Shown: positions 1 to 12,375, counted from the stretch's first letter. The stretch: DNA of 64,000 nt from Margaritispora aquatica (GCA_007644065.1 VJWN01000030.1:62001-126000); one strand, 5' to 3'. The notes: generated by a model from the letters alone, not told the origin. Numbers and translations are program-made.

Positions 1-38
1 TTACCGAATTGTCGCAAACCACTGACACAAAAACACAG

Positions 39-522
39 ATACGCAGACGGTCACCTCAAGACCGAAAACGTCGCCTCAACACGCAAAGCCATTTCCACAC
101 TCCTAGAAAAGTATCGCAGCGCTTCCGCTCCTATCGTTCACATCGTGCACCAAACCCCAGCAGGCGCCCCAGTCTTCACGCCTGACACCGACCTAGCCAA
201 GGAGTTCTCTGAGCTCACACCCAAGAGCGGTGAGAAGGTCATTGGGAAATCATATCCTGGCTCCTTCACGGGCACTGATTTAGATGAGTTCCTGAAGGGG
301 ACCAAGAGGGGGAAGCTTGTGTTAACAGGGTATATGGCGCATGTGTGTGTTAGTACGACTGCTCGACAGGCTGCTGAGAAGGGATATGATGTTGTGATTG
401 CGGAGGGAGCGGTTGGAGACAGGAATATTCCTGGTGCGAGTGCTGAAGAGGTGGTTGCTATGACGTTGAAGGAGCTGGGAGATGCTTTTGGGAGTATCGT
501 CAAGGCCGAGAGCATCAATTAG
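39..522 (+). CDS. Isochorismatase-family cysteine hydrolase (5' partial)
   Basis: This is the C-terminal part of a cysteine hydrolase of the isochorismatase-like fold, which hydrolyses amide or vinyl-ether bonds of small metabolites; the substrate cannot be told. The upstream exon lies outside the window. An intron appears to end at 38 (branch-like ctgac at 22-26, acceptor acag), and the first codon is split (one base at 39). The visible exon then reads YADGHLKTENV, which fits the family's N-terminal 'QNEY..G' loop. The catalytic region GYMAHVCVSTTARQAAEKGY carries the nucleophilic Cys, followed by the usual D-A/E-G-x-x-x-R stretch (IAEGAVGDR). The stop is at 520-522. The family assignment is solid from the Cys motif. 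The start of the protein and its substrate are unknown. Confidence 0.85.
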
Positions 523-570
523 TGGATAGTATCATTGGTACGCATCGTGAGCATGTTGTTAGATAATTCC

Positions 571-1640
571 TCAAGAGGTTGGTTGATCTGTTTTTGGCTC
601 TAGTGACTCGATACTGGGTTCGGACTTGGTGACTTCTGCACTGGAGGTCTCTTCTGGTGGTGATGTGATTGGGGTTTCGATACTTGCAGTCTCGACTTCG
701 GTTGATTCTGGGGTTTGTAGGAGGGCAGCCTCGTTGACCTCTACGGGCTCGACACTTGGTGCTACAGCCTCTTCCTTGACCACTGGACTATCAGACCTCC
801 AATAAAGCTTTGTGTCGGAGAAGTCGTGTCGAATTTGCGGGAAGTCTATCGTCTTGCAGCCCGCCACGAGACTCTCAAGGGACTTTGCAACATCTTCAAT
901 GGTGTCCGACCTACTGCTGTTAGCTATGATCCACCGACATAGTATCACACTCACGTATCGAATCTCCCAAAATTCCCCACATCTGTACCAATCAACACCG
1001 CTGGTCTCGGTGCCTCACTAACAGCCTTATAGACCTTTGCATAGCAATGAATCGCATACACCAATGACCCCTCATTCACCAACTTGAAAGCCTCAGGATC
1101 CTTCACAATTCCATATCCCAACGAAACCAAAAACTGCTCATCCAGCTCTGTGAACTGCGGATCCTGGCAAGACACTTCCATCTCCCCTCCCAAAGTCTGC
1201 ACGATACTTTGCAAAGCAGCCAACTGTGTTGCACTCGCCCTCCTGCCTTCCCTCCGGGAACTCTGCAAACTCCCCAGTCCAAGCACCACCACATTATTCA
1301 CAGGCTTCTTGCCCTCCCATACTTCTGTCGCTTTGGTTTTCAATTCCGTACATGCATCGCTCTCCTCCCAGGACTTCTTCCAGTACTCATAATCTGCTTT
1401 CAGTTCCTCGAGTGTGCGATTGATGTAACTGACACCATTGATCTCAAAATCCCCACCATGGAGGAGAGAAGTATTGGCATTCTTTTTCAACGTCGAAGAT
1501 CTTGCGCGAGGTGTATCAACGATATGTGTCCATCCCTCTTCATCTTCAACTTCTTTCCTCTTGGTGTGGACGATCATGGGCTTCTTGTCGTCTTTCTTGA
1601 CAGTTGACCCCGCCTTCTTCTTGCGATTGGTGTGTGGCAT
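571..1640 (-). CDS. SRR1-like domain protein
   Basis: CDS is the complement of 571-910 joined to 955-1640, 341 aa. The N-terminus is basic (MPHTNRKKKAG), followed by an SRR1-like domain at about residues 65-225. Its landmarks are VVVLGLGSL (117-125), DPQFTELDEQFL (160-171) and LVYAIHCYAKVY (193-204). SRR1 proteins were first described in plant light and clock signalling and occur widely in fungi with no settled biochemical role. The C-terminal ~110 residues (second exon) are Glu/Pro/Ser/Thr rich and probably disordered. The 44-nt intron has donor gtgagt, branch gctaac and three possible in-phase acceptors (see findings). The gene converges on the hydrolase at 39-522 with only 48 bp between stops. 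Confidence 0.8.
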
Positions 1641-3419
1641 CTTGGAGGTAGTTTCTCAGAGCCAAGATGGTGACGTATGTTTTGTCTGGAGTATAGTCCT
1701 ATTTTGAATCTCGATATACGCTTCTAGACGCAATATCAATATTGACATGCAAATGTGCGTTCTTCCGTCCAAAGAATTTCTCTGCAACATTTTCTATTTT
1801 TAGGCCCCACTTGTGGCAGAATGGAGGGTCACCGCCTTGGATCATCTTATTCGGGTACACCCGTTTCTCGCTTCGAGCTTCCCATGTGCCGATGTGCTCG
1901 TGCCTTTTTGATACTTCCCGCATTGAATGAGGGTGGTGTAGGTAAATGAGCGAAGCGCTGTGATTGTGATGGAATCACCCGATATACTAAGATGAAGTCA
2001 AACTTGGATTTATGATGGAGAGACAAATGAGACGAGATGATACTGGAAACAGCGCTTGGAATGGGATAGGAAGCAAGAGGAATCGTGTCATTCGAGTGAT
2101 GTAGTCGTCACAGCAAAGAGAGACATAGAGCTCATCGAATTTGAAGTAAGTCTAGCTCTATTTTGAGTGGAAGACGTAAACGTACCTTAAGCTTACCTCT
2201 CATGATATCCAGTTGTTGATTTACTTCTTGACCGTTAAGATATCACAAATCACGATCTCATCAACCAAACTTTGATGTCGGCCGATACACCTCACCTCAT
2301 CTCATCCGTCATCCGAGGACCCAATGCAGAGCGCCAAATAGGTACTGCTTCTCTCATCATCCCACAATAAGCCGGTATAGTATGATCTCAGTCTCTCTGA
2401 TACATCTGCATCTGCATCTGCATCTGTATCTGTATCCGCCATGCATTTCTGCAACAAAACAGAATGTATCACACCAATCCAGCGGTTCTCTCATACTTCA
2501 CTCCGGCAGTTACCTCCTTCCAGCCTTCCAGGTGTCTCTCCTCGTGTCTTCTCAGACCAAAGAATACAGTTCCTGATGGGTTCTTTCCCCAAGCGCTTCC
2601 ATTCAAGTTTGTACTTTCCGCATTCCGAGTTTCCAGACCCCATGCACCTGCACCTGCCCCATTCTTTTCCAACCCTTGTCGTCAAAAGACGGGTACTCTA
2701 CACCTAAAGTAGATTAGTGTTCTTTCTCCCCTCGATATGATTTGCAGATCATCTCATACCGTCGCAAGACGGTCTTTCCTCATTCTCCCAATCACAGACC
2801 AAGGAGGGGTAGCGCCGCCATTAGTGCAGGGGAAGGATATGGATACAGCCAGATACGGCCTGATGATTGGTGGTTCGTGTGCTTCCAGCCGCTGAGATTT
2901 TGGCCTCAACCTGGTCAACCTGGGTGCATGCAGAATTGTCAGCGTCTGCAGCTCTTTCCAATTGAATTGCCCACCCACCAAATCATCACCCCCCAAATCA
3001 TCCACCACCAATTACAGTATTGGGGAGAGACAAAAATGGAAGACAATGAATGGGAACTGGAACAAAAGGAAGGTCAAGCCCAGCTTTTGGCCGCGACCGC
3101 GAGTTTGCCTGTATTGTATCCTATCCTTTCAACACTCTTCATCGCACAACCTGGATATCATTACTTGATCACGGTATCTGGACAACAATTCCCAAGAATC
3201 ATCACTACTCCAAGATCTCGACTCCGACTTCGATCTGGTATCGTTCCGTCAGCCTTCTACGGAACCACCGATAAGCTGTCAGCACCAGTCAATTAGCTCG
3301 GCGCGAAAAATAAGCACCACGAGACGGCAATAAAGACATAGGACAAAGCAGGATATCAAAGGATAAAGAGAGGGCATTCGCATTTTTGCACCAACACACA
3401 CATTCACAACACAATCAAC
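1641..3419. other. Gene-poor interval, divergent promoters
   Basis: This 1.8-kb stretch lies between the starts of the SRR1-like gene and the copper-protein gene, which diverge, so it should hold both promoters. It contains a short hexamer microsatellite (ATCTGC/ATCTGT, about 2402-2436). An open frame of 184 codons at 2742-3296 has no recognisable domain and no gene-like composition. Nothing else is supported. Confidence 0.5.
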
Positions 3420-4422
3420 ATGTTCCATCCCACATTATCGACGCTGGTGGCAGCCATCAGTTTGTTAGGTCTGGTAGAGGCACATACGGTGATCACGTAT
3501 CCAGGATGGAGAGGAGATAATTTGATTACGAATGATACGTTTCCCTATGGAATGCAATGGATGTATCCTTGTGAGTAGATTTTTGTTCTTTGGTATGAAA
3601 TGGTTTTGGTTTGTGGACAAGGATTGGCACATTGAAATTTGCAAAAGTGCTGGATTGTAGTCAATTTGCCATCTCTCATCCAGGATTCGAAATCTCATTC
3701 TCACTTGCCATTCATCTTCTCTCCCAGCTTGAGATCCTACTAACACCTGCAGGCGGTGGCATGCCCACAACCACAAATCGCACAGTCTGGCCAACAACAG
3801 GTGGCGCAATCGCTTTACAACCAGGATGGTTTCAAGGACATGCAACTGCCTTTTTCTACATCAACATGGGATTCGGAACAGATGGTCCAACTTCCGGTCC
3901 CTTGAACATGTCGTTTCCAATGGTGCCAGTATTCCAAATCGTGGGCCCAAGCAAGAACCCATATCCAGGAACGTTTTGTCTGCCACAGGTGCCATTGCCA
4001 GCGAATGTCACTGTGAAAGCGGGAGACTTGGCAACAATTCAGGTGGTTGAAGTAGCTGTGCATGGAGCTAGTTTATTTTCTGTAGGTTTTGCTTCTCGTT
4101 CGAACTCTCAAGACCCAGACCTCGCCTGCCCATCCTCTCCACATCCAAGCAGACAGGCAAGACACTACTGCTGCAGACACCATTCCATGTTGGAAGGCAA
4201 AAGCTAATATCCAAAAAGTGCGTCGATATCATTTTCGCTGAACCAGCAGACGTCTTCAAAGTTGCTCCCGTGAACGAGACGAACTGCTTCAACAGCACCG
4301 ATCTATCATTCAACAACGTATACTCCATCACCGCATCGAGCAAGTCGGGTGCAAAGCGAACACTAGCATCGAGTTCGATAGTCGCAATGCTTGGTGGACT
4401 AGCTGCCTGGGCTTTGTTATAA
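3420..4422 (+). CDS. BIM1-like (X325) copper-binding GPI-anchored protein
   Basis: CDS joins 3420-3570, 3753-4081 and 4219-4422, 227 aa. Residues 1-21 form a signal peptide; cleavage after VEA exposes His22 as the mature N-terminus (HTVITYPGWRGDNL). This is the hallmark of the LPMO-fold X325/BIM1 family, where the amino-terminal His helps build a copper site. Known members (such as Cryptococcus Bim1) work in copper acquisition at the cell surface and are not polysaccharide oxygenases. Other landmarks are MYPCGGMP across the first splice junction, GHATAFFYINMGFG with a second candidate His ligand, and CVDIIF at the start of exon 3. The C-terminus is Ser-rich then hydrophobic (SSSIVAMLGGLAAWALL), fitting a GPI anchor. 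Introns are 182 and 137 nt, longer than most here; both have clear branch sites (ctaac, gctaat). Confidence 0.85.
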
Positions 4423-5129
4423 GCTTGGCTTGGTTTTGAGTTATGTCATGCTCAGCAATATGCCGATATTATGAATCAGGGGAATTCGCGGAAGTTTGAA
4501 ACTGTGAATAGAAGAAGCAAGCAAGCCAGCGAGCGGGAGTTTTTGTAAATAGATACCATTTCCCTTCCTATCCTCACCGTCGATTTTTCACTGCTTGTCC
4601 GGTGCGATAAAGCAAGGAGAGAGAAGAGAAGGAAAGCAGAAGCAGAAGCAGAAGCAGAGAGAGGCAATGTGTATCATATGGCGTTTATGGAGCTTCGGAT
4701 GGGAGGAGGTGTTGGATATTTCCCACATGTCTATTTGACTGTCTACTTTACCTGCCTGTCATGGAGGAGCTAGAAGTCTGACAGTCAGTTATGTAGTCGG
4801 TTCGAACTCGACTTTGCTGTAATTGTCGATGAATAAATGGGGATCTGAGGATGCAGAGCACAAGAAAGCCCAAATAAAAATTCAGATAATTCACACTCAA
4901 GTTTTTTCATGCTTCAAGTAACTGAGGAAGTCCCGCTTGATGAAGCCTCCCTATTGCATCGCTATCCTTGTCAAACTCAGGAGTTAGGAGTCCTCGCTCG
5001 CTTAATCATTGTCTATCTTTTTGTTTCTTTTCGTTTCATTTCATTTCATTTCTCATCTCATGCTAAGGTTCGCTCCAAAGACGAAAAGCAATGCTAGCGT
5101 CTTCGCTTAATCACCTCAACTACCACAAC
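4423..5129. other. Intergenic, convergent 3' ends
   Basis: The copper-protein gene and doa1 end towards each other here, so this is terminator and 3'-UTR sequence. It includes a short AGCAGA microsatellite (about 4635-4658) and a TTTCATTTCATTT-type run (about 5034-5053). No gene is seen. Confidence 0.5.
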
Positions 5130-7598
5130 TCAAATCAACCCCCTAATCTCAGCCCCAAGACTCTTGATCCGAGGATCACTAGCCTTCGCCAGAACGGTCT
5201 TCACTACCCCCTCGATACCATAGACATCCTTCGCCATGGCGGTGACCTCTTTGTCGACACTCAGCAACGTGCCTAGCGCAACCATACTCCTGTACACGAC
5301 CTCTGAATCTGCCTGCGATGACAAGATCCGGGTCAGACTGTCGATGATCTGCAGGATGGGCTCGAAATCGGGAACTTCGGTGTTAGACGCGAATAGGACC
5401 GCGTAGTTGATATACACGGTGCTGGCTGCGACGAGGAGGTTGCGGTCCTTGGTGTCCTTGAGGGAAGTCGAGATGAGGGTTTGGATTTGGCTGAAGGATG
5501 AAAGAGCGAGAGTGCGGCCTTCGGGAGAAGAGAATAGATTGGCGAATGCCCGGGTGGCCATCATGACGTGGTTTGGAGCTGATGGAGTTTCTTCTGTCGA
5601 TGCTGCTTCAATAATGTCTACGATCGAGCCACCGCGGGGATGCGCGTACTTTGCTGCTTCAGATGAGACAACCATGATACGAAGCAAATCCAGGCCCGGG
5701 AGGCGAGACTTGTATGGCCAGATTGTGCAAAGCTTGATAGCCATGTCGAGACCATGAGTGGGAATGACACTGAGTTTCTTCTCCCCTGATGGATCGATGG
5801 CTGCGCAGAGAGAGCGAAGAGTGTTCAGTTCAGAGGGGTTCATGGAAATGTCCTTGTTGCCATCCGCGATGAGCTCTGTGTTTAACTCTGTGAGCTTCTT
5901 CTGGACGCCAGCTACGCGAACAGCGAGGATAGAGAGATAGTCCTTTTGTGGAATCTTCTTTGGTGCAGCAGCTGGAGGTGTATAAGCTGATGCAGGATCA
6001 GCATCTCCAGGACGGTAACGATCCTCGCTTCCCCAAGGATCACCACCAGGACCCGAAGCTGGTGGTGCAGACCCTCCAAGCGTTGCACCTTGGGTGTTTT
6101 GAATGATGAAATTGGCGACTTGTTCGAGGTAGGTAATGGGTGCTTCGTTGTCCTTGATGAACCTGGTAGCAGCATCGTATGGATTTTCAGAAGTGTTGTA
6201 TGGTAGCTTGAGTGGTGGCTTTCCATCCTCCATATCAACATCGAAAACATAATCATATTCCTTGCCTAAGTAATCGATCTTATAATGTCAGTATTGCACA
6301 CCTCAAGTCATTGCAGAGCTTAACTTACCTTCTTTCCATTACCAGCAGCGTCCACAACGGTACCCACGTTGATCCATGTCTGTGAGGCTACGTTTGTTAG
6401 CTGATGTTTCCCCAATCACCGAAATTTCTCACCAGTCTGCCATTGATGTGCCGTAGTTGATCCATTTGGCTGCCTAATCATTTGCACTTGACCATCCTTC
6501 GTCCCTGACTTCTGAGTTAAGAACTCTGGTCCTGGAAGCTGCTCCTTGTTGATATCTCCCATGGTCTGTTGAGGAATCGCCGACGCCTGCACAGCTTCAT
6601 CAAATAACCGAGTCGTCTCTGCGTTTGCGAATCTTGCTTCTCTCCTAGTAAACACCCTCACAACGTTGTCACTTGCGCCAGAAACAATATCTCCGGTCTC
6701 AGCGCAAACAGCAACACTCCATACTGAAATCGCTGGATGGGTAATTGTCTGGATGCATGTACCATCCTTCCATATCCGAACTGTGCGATCCTCTCCTGAG
6801 CTCACAATCTCGCCCGTTGGTAATGATGCTAGCGAGTATATGAAAGAGTCATGACCTCTCAACTCCCCAGCAGGTTGACCAGAAAGCTTCCATAACCGAA
6901 TGATTCCCTCATTATCCGCAGTCGCAAAATCGGCCTTAGGATTGTTCAAAACCCTACACAAAGCTCGAATAGGTGTTGAGCCACCTCTGAACTCGCGAAC
7001 CATCTTTCCCTTAGCTGTGAATATCCGAATATTCTGATCGGCGCAAGCTGTAATAATGGTATCCGAATTGTAGGCCAGAACCCCCCATACTGCATGTTGA
7101 TGTCCTTCAAATATAGTTTCACATTCCCACTTTCCTACAGGCCATAATCGAGCTTGACTATCCCATGCACCAGAAACAATGAACCTGCCAGCTGGATCAA
7201 CATCCAAGGTACAAACATTGGCAGTATGTCCCAACAATAGAGCTTCCGCATTATCGTCCGGAGCTTTGGAAGGTTGTCGCACATCGATAACCAGATCCTT
7301 TCCTCCAGAAATGACCAGTCCTTCTGGGAAATCTTTCGTTGGGGGATAGTACGCAACCGAATTCACATATTCTGTAGAGTGAGTGGAAATCTTATTGTCG
7401 TGTACGTTTGGATCTTCGCTGGAGATATCCCAGATCCGCACGGTACCATCCCGAGAGGCAGAAAGAACAGCTTTCGAATTTGGGAAAGCTACTTGTTTGA
7501 CCTAGAAACTCAGTTACAGATCAAGAATGCGGGGTGTTCGGAGAGCTTACATCTGATTCGTGACCTGTTAACGAAGCTGAGAGCTTGAATTCTGCCAT
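5130..7598 (-). CDS. doa1: Doa1/Ufd3/PLAA ubiquitin-binding Cdc48 adaptor
   Basis: CDS is the complement of 5130-6278, 6329-6387, 6433-7501 and 7551-7598, 774 aa (yeast Doa1 about 715, human PLAA about 795). Doa1/PLAA binds ubiquitin and Cdc48/p97 and acts in ubiquitin homeostasis, endosomal sorting and mitochondrial or ribosome-linked degradation. Residues 1-~300 form a seven-bladed WD40 propeller with repeated GHxx...W/L-D signatures (SRDGTVRIWD, SGAWDSQARLW, SSGEDRTVRIWKDG). A PFU domain spans about 350-455 (WINVGTVVDAAGNGKK, YDYVFDVDMEDGKP). A Gly/Pro linker leads to an armadillo-like PUL domain from about 502 to the end (PQKDYLSILAVRVAG). Introns of 48, 45 and 50 nt keep phase. The first exon (16 codons, MAEFKLSASLTGHESD) gives a start consistent with the first WD blade. 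The gene is head-to-head with a STRAP-like WD40 gene. Confidence 0.93.
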
Positions 7599-8168
7599 AC
7601 TTGCGACTATTTGCTCTTCTCAACTATAACCGGATCCGCAATATTTCTTCCTCTTGATATAAGTAAGAACATTCGAAGCTGGACGATCTTGTTCTGTAAA
7701 TGCAACAGCAGGCTACTCAATGCCACCTCAGCCTTGCCTCCGCCGGTTGAACTATTAATCCTATGCCGGCACTAATCGGATTAGCTCCGGATGCAGCAGG
7801 AGGCCCTGAATGCGCCTCGACCTTCTTCTCCTTTCCGACTTCACTGGGCCCTTGAACTGTAGAAATACCATTCAAGTGTGCTCTTGTTGTTGTTGCCGTC
7901 AAGAGGAGGAGAATACCCAAATACCACAATACCACAATATCCACGAATTCAAGCTATTACGACTTTTACGACCAATCTAACGAATCTTCTTGTCACTCAA
8001 CTACAATTACTGTGCTTCGTACCTGGATTACGATCCCTCATTTCAGACAATTCCTCCGTCGCTCTCGACTACTAGTTCTGCCTAGCATTTTCTACATTCT
8101 CTCGAGCTTTCGACCTCAGTACTTTGCGATTTTAGATCCTCAAACGCTAAACCATCTACAACGTCATC
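7599..8168. promoter_or_regulatory. Bidirectional promoter region doa1 / STRAP-like gene
   Basis: This 570-bp interval separates two divergent start codons. It has pyrimidine-rich stretches before the STRAP-like start and no obvious TATA box. Short open frames inside have no protein features. Confidence 0.5.
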
Positions 8169-9407
8169 ATGGTAGCCTCAGAACAAACCACAAAACATAC
8201 TGTTCCTCTCACATGCCATGGGCACTCCCGACCTGTTACACATCTTAGCTTTTCTGGATTTGTTGGAGATGACAATCAATACTACTTGATATCTGCTTGC
8301 AAGGGTATGTCCTCTGAGGGTTTTACCTTACTATGCTAATAGACGCAGACAATAACCCTATGCTGCGTGATGGTGTGACTGGAGACTGGTAGGTCACAAG
8401 AGCAACAACATTGTACACGGACTCACGAAATATAGGATTGGTACATTCTTTGGACACAAGGGTGCTGTTTATCAAGCACGTCTTTCTCCCGATACCTCAA
8501 TTGCTGCAACTGCTTCCGCAGATTTCACAGCGTTTGTCTCCATGAGTCAGAAGTGTAGGCATAGGCTAATATTGTTACAGAAAAGTATGGGACACCCATT
8601 CCGGAGAGGCCCTCATGACCCTACAACACAACCACATCGTTCGAGCAGTCGCATTTCCTCCTGACTCTGGAAAACTTCTTGCAACTGGTGGAATGGAGAA
8701 GAAATTGCGGATATTTGATGTCAGCAATGTCGGTGATAGTGCCACTTCCGGCGGCCTCACTGATGACCGTAAGCTAGTCGCTGCGGATGCAGGCTTCGAG
8801 GTCGGGCCAGGTGTTCACCAAGGCACTATCAAAGCAATCGTTTGGACTCGGGACCAGAACATTCTGGTCACAGCTGCAGATGATAAAAAGATTAGGTGGT
8901 GGGATTTGCGAACTCGGACAGTGATCCAAGAACAAACCGTAGTTGGTGATATCGGATCATGCGAGTTTACAAATATCAAACCAGAGGAAGGTGATATTGG
9001 TGGAGGACTCCCAGTTCTTACCATTGCGGCTGGGAAATCCATCTACTTCTTCACAGGCCCACAAGCCAGAAAGTTGACCAAAACGGTCAACCTGCCATAT
9101 GAAGTCGCCAGTGTTGCACTACACCCTACGGAGAGGAAATTTGTTACTGGTGGTATCAAGGATACTTGGGCAAAGGTGTACGATTATGATACTGAACAGG
9201 AGATTGGTAGGTCTTCCGAGCCCTTTTTTTTTGATGCTTGTCTAACCCTCACCAGACCTACACAAAGGTCATCACGGCCCAATTTGGAGTATTAGCTTTT
9301 CCCCAGATGGAAAGCTTTACGTCACTGGGAGTGAGGATGGTACTATTAAGCTGTGGAAGAATTGCCAAGGCTCGTTTGGTCTGTGGAAAGCCAATTCCGA
9401 AGCCTAA
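8169..9407 (+). CDS. STRAP-like WD40 protein
   Basis: CDS joins 8169-8304, 8349-8388, 8436-8531, 8581-9206 and 9256-9407, 349 aa, almost exactly the ~350-aa length of serine-threonine kinase receptor-associated protein (STRAP/unrip). The family serves as a WD40 scaffold; animal STRAP associates with the SMN complex and TGF-beta signalling. The fungal role is less clear. Diagnostic stretches are [10 protein letters not shown] near the N-terminus, LISACK/D then [55 protein letters not shown] and the last blade [19 protein letters not shown]. All four introns (44, 47, 49 and 49 nt) fall in conserved blocks, and splicing restores the family consensus at each junction. The third intron uses a weaker donor (gtttgt). 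Confidence 0.92.
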
Positions 9408-10880
9408 TTGTATGTCGGTTGAGATACCATTGTACGGGAGTTCTCGGTGTAATGCTTTGGCAGTGATGCATAAATCGGTCAAGGCTCTAGTCCTAGATAA
9501 ATCCTGTTTAGAAAGCGAGACTCACATCAAATATGCATTTCCTCTGTTCGAACAGCACTAAGAATTTCAGAGACCGTTTTGATACTGTTCTTCTCTTTAA
9601 AACTTTGCCATGATCAAATTCTTGTCTTTCACTTCAAGCATGCCCTATGTGAGTAGTGCTTCTGCCTATGCTTTCTACCTTAGACTTCGATTCGTCTCCA
9701 GGAAGTAGCCAAGCTCCATGCCATGACCCTGTCTTCAATTTTACAATAAAGTCGAATAGCCTACATTCGACGTTCTGCTCCTTGAGCTGTGTCACAAGCT
9801 GATTATGCTAAGCGAGATTCAAGAAATTACTACGATGTTCTTCATTCTAGTCGCAGTTCAGCTTTTCAACAAAAGATTTAGGAGTTTTATTCATGATAAC
9901 TGGGCCAGGGATATCGACCAAGCATCTACTTTAGCACCTATCAATGCGTCGTGGGATAGCTGAAGGGTTGAAAGTTTCGCCGCCAGCAAAGAACACTCGA
10001 TGCCCGACTCAGGAAGCAGAGTACCAGCAGTCAAGCAGCAATAATCGAGACCCGTGCATCAAGATTGAGACAGCCCTTCTGATCAAATTGCACGAGATGA
10101 ATACGATGTAGGGAGACACAGAAAGGGAAGATCATCACTCAAGATCACGCCAGCAATCAGCGCCATAAAAGTCTCTCGATGCTGGAAGACTAATACCAGA
10201 GAAATACAGCTCTCCAGAAACCTCGAGGTCGAAGAGAAAGCGAGAGGAAGCCAATGGTGATTTCGAGGGAGAGCGCCAAAGTGGACCACGCTCCATGGTA
10301 AGCTCTATTCTCGATCATCGAAGCAGCATTGCTATGGGATGATGCCAACTTTGCAGTTGTCTAATCGAAGATCGAAGGCTTTTTGAGATGGATGTTGCAG
10401 TTTTGCTTGATGTTGCTCGAGGCAAATGCGATGTGGGAGATCTATTCGGCTATTATCAAGGTTTTGTCATATCCAGCTGTAGCCAAGAGTTGAAAAGAAT
10501 GTTCATATGATCTTGAGTTCCATTGTGAACTATACCTAGGTAGTCATCTTGACAAAGGTATGTAGGAACAAAAGTTGATGTCACCATATTTCTAACGACA
10601 GATACAAACTTCTTCATCAGTCTAAAAAGAAATGGTTAATGTCAGTATCGATAGGTGAGGTTACTTGACGATATCTTGCCTAGAGAGCCCATTGAACCCT
10701 GTAACATTGAAATATGCGGAGGTTTAGTGCTCGCTCGATTGTTTGTCGTCCGTATGTTTAGCTTTCCTTCCACATTTGGGCGTAATTTCTGCCTCCAAAT
10801 CTGTCGTGGCAATTAGAGCCTCTACAACCTCGACGCTTCCAAAACAATACAACAACTCCACAATAACATCATCTATCGAA
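9408..10880. other. Gene-free interval
   Basis: This 1.5-kb region follows the STRAP-like gene and precedes the RS-tailed gene. Only short open frames are present (the longest is about 68 codons on the minus strand) and no domain, repeat or RNA gene is recognised. It presumably carries a terminator and the promoter of the gene at 10881. Confidence 0.4.
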
Positions 10881-12375
10881 ATGAAGTATCAATCCCAGTT
10901 AACAGTTATTCTCGCTAAGCTGGCACGCGAGGGCTCGAAGCTAAATCCGCACGCAACGCCGGAGCTCTGCAGAACAATCCGAGAAGGAGAAATCAATTAT
11001 CTAGCACAGACGCAGACGCATGGTCACCTCAGCGCGAATGTGCATGAATATATTGCAGAACTACTGCTTTGGGAAGATTTATGTAAGTCTTGCGAAAGTC
11101 CGCAGTTGTGCAAAATCGTAGTACTGACTTCTGATAGGGGGCGATGAGCCTTTCCCAGGTGTTATACCAGCACAATTAATCGCATTTGGGGATGCCAATC
11201 CGAATACTAGCACTGGTGGCCGTTTCAAACTTCCCATCGAAGAGCTGACAGACATCGCTAAATCTTCCCTGTCAGCCAAAGTTTCAGGTTTCGAAGCCAA
11301 AGAGAGTGTTTCTCAGTCAAACACATCCCAGAGCAATACCCACTCGGATTACTTCAAAGGTGCCAGTTTCGCCTCCAGTCTTTCCTCCATAAAATGGGCC
11401 AATGTACTCGCTGAGGCGCAGAATCGCGCGTTCTGTGAGTCCATCTTGATGCAACAGCGAAGCAGATCTAGATATCGATCAAATTGGCTGGGCCCAAAAC
11501 TTGGATGGGACCTAGACAGTGGTCTGCCAAATAATGGTATTCTTTCAGAGAGCTCAGCAGCGTATTTCTCGGTGTGTGGTAAAGGTCATCAATACAGCAA
11601 TCGAATAGATAAGGAGTGGGCACCACACTTCCGAATCGACTACCAGGGGTTCCGAAACGCAGATTTTGTGGACTGTCTAGCTGTATGGGTGGAGCCTTCC
11701 GATGACTTTGTTAGAGATCCATCATCTTTCCAAAATAATTTGGAATATCGCTCCGTGTTTTTGGTATACTGGCGGCGCAAAATGGAAAAGGACGCAGTAG
11801 GAAAGAGGGACGTACCTATTGACGAGACATGGTATGAATGGATTGAATATTCTAACTTGGAGGACTTCAGAGAAACCATATGCAAAGACAAGTCGCAACA
11901 CCAAACGCCACTAGGTGGTTCATCTCGTTCCTTCAACCTGAATGAAGAGCCTCAAACAACCAAGAGAGTTCGAGATGAGCAAAAAGTAAGACCGCGAGAT
12001 GTGTACCTAGGAGACAAGGAGAACAGCTCGATCTCAGATCATCGAGGAGACATACTCGCTAATGACCGCCTTCATAGTGAAGGGCAAGAAGCAGCTAAGC
12101 CGCAGAGAACTTCAAAGCAGCTCGGCGCTGTATTTGAGAAAGTTGAAATGGCAAATGGCAGGTCTTCTAAAAGACAAAGAAGCAGATCAGCTCACGGCCA
12201 CAGCCCCGAGAGAAAGAGACGAAGATCAAACGAAAGAGGCGGCTATAGCAGAAAACAAGAAAGGTCAAGCGACAGTCGCAGCGATAGAAGGAGGCAAGAG
12301 CAGGTACGGTCAATCGATAGACAAAGGGAGAGAGATATGGAGCGTAGGGAACGTAAGGAAAGAAGAAACCACTGA
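10881..12375 (+). CDS. Unknown protein with Arg/Ser-rich C-terminal tail
   Basis: CDS joins 10881-11082 and 11138-12375, 479 aa; the intron is 55 nt (gtaagt...gatag) and phase is kept by a split Trp codon. I do not recognise the family. The N-terminal ~70 residues look helical (ILAKLAREGSKLNP; INYLAQTQTHGH). A central region at about 170-330 is rich in aromatic and acidic residues (WLGPKLGWDLDSGLP; FVDCLAVWVEPSDDF; FLVYWRRKMEKD; ETWYEWIEYSNLEDF) and looks globular. The last ~75 residues are strongly Arg/Ser/Glu rich (KRQRSRSAHGHSPERKRRRS, then many R-E/D pairs), like splicing-factor RS or RE tails. A nuclear, RNA-related role is inference from the tail alone. A gtgagt near 11431 could be an alternative donor, but the frame stays open through it. 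Confidence 0.65.

Noticed and set aside
138..518. 126-codon frame antisense to the isochorismatase gene
   Set aside because: It is the shadow of a well-supported gene on the opposite strand.
2742..3296. 184-codon plus-strand frame
   Set aside because: No domain, signal or intron support; it lies in a divergent promoter region and its translation is low-complexity mixed sequence.
4797..4812. tRNA B-box-like ggttcgaactc
   Set aside because: No A-box or cloverleaf partner arms could be found upstream.
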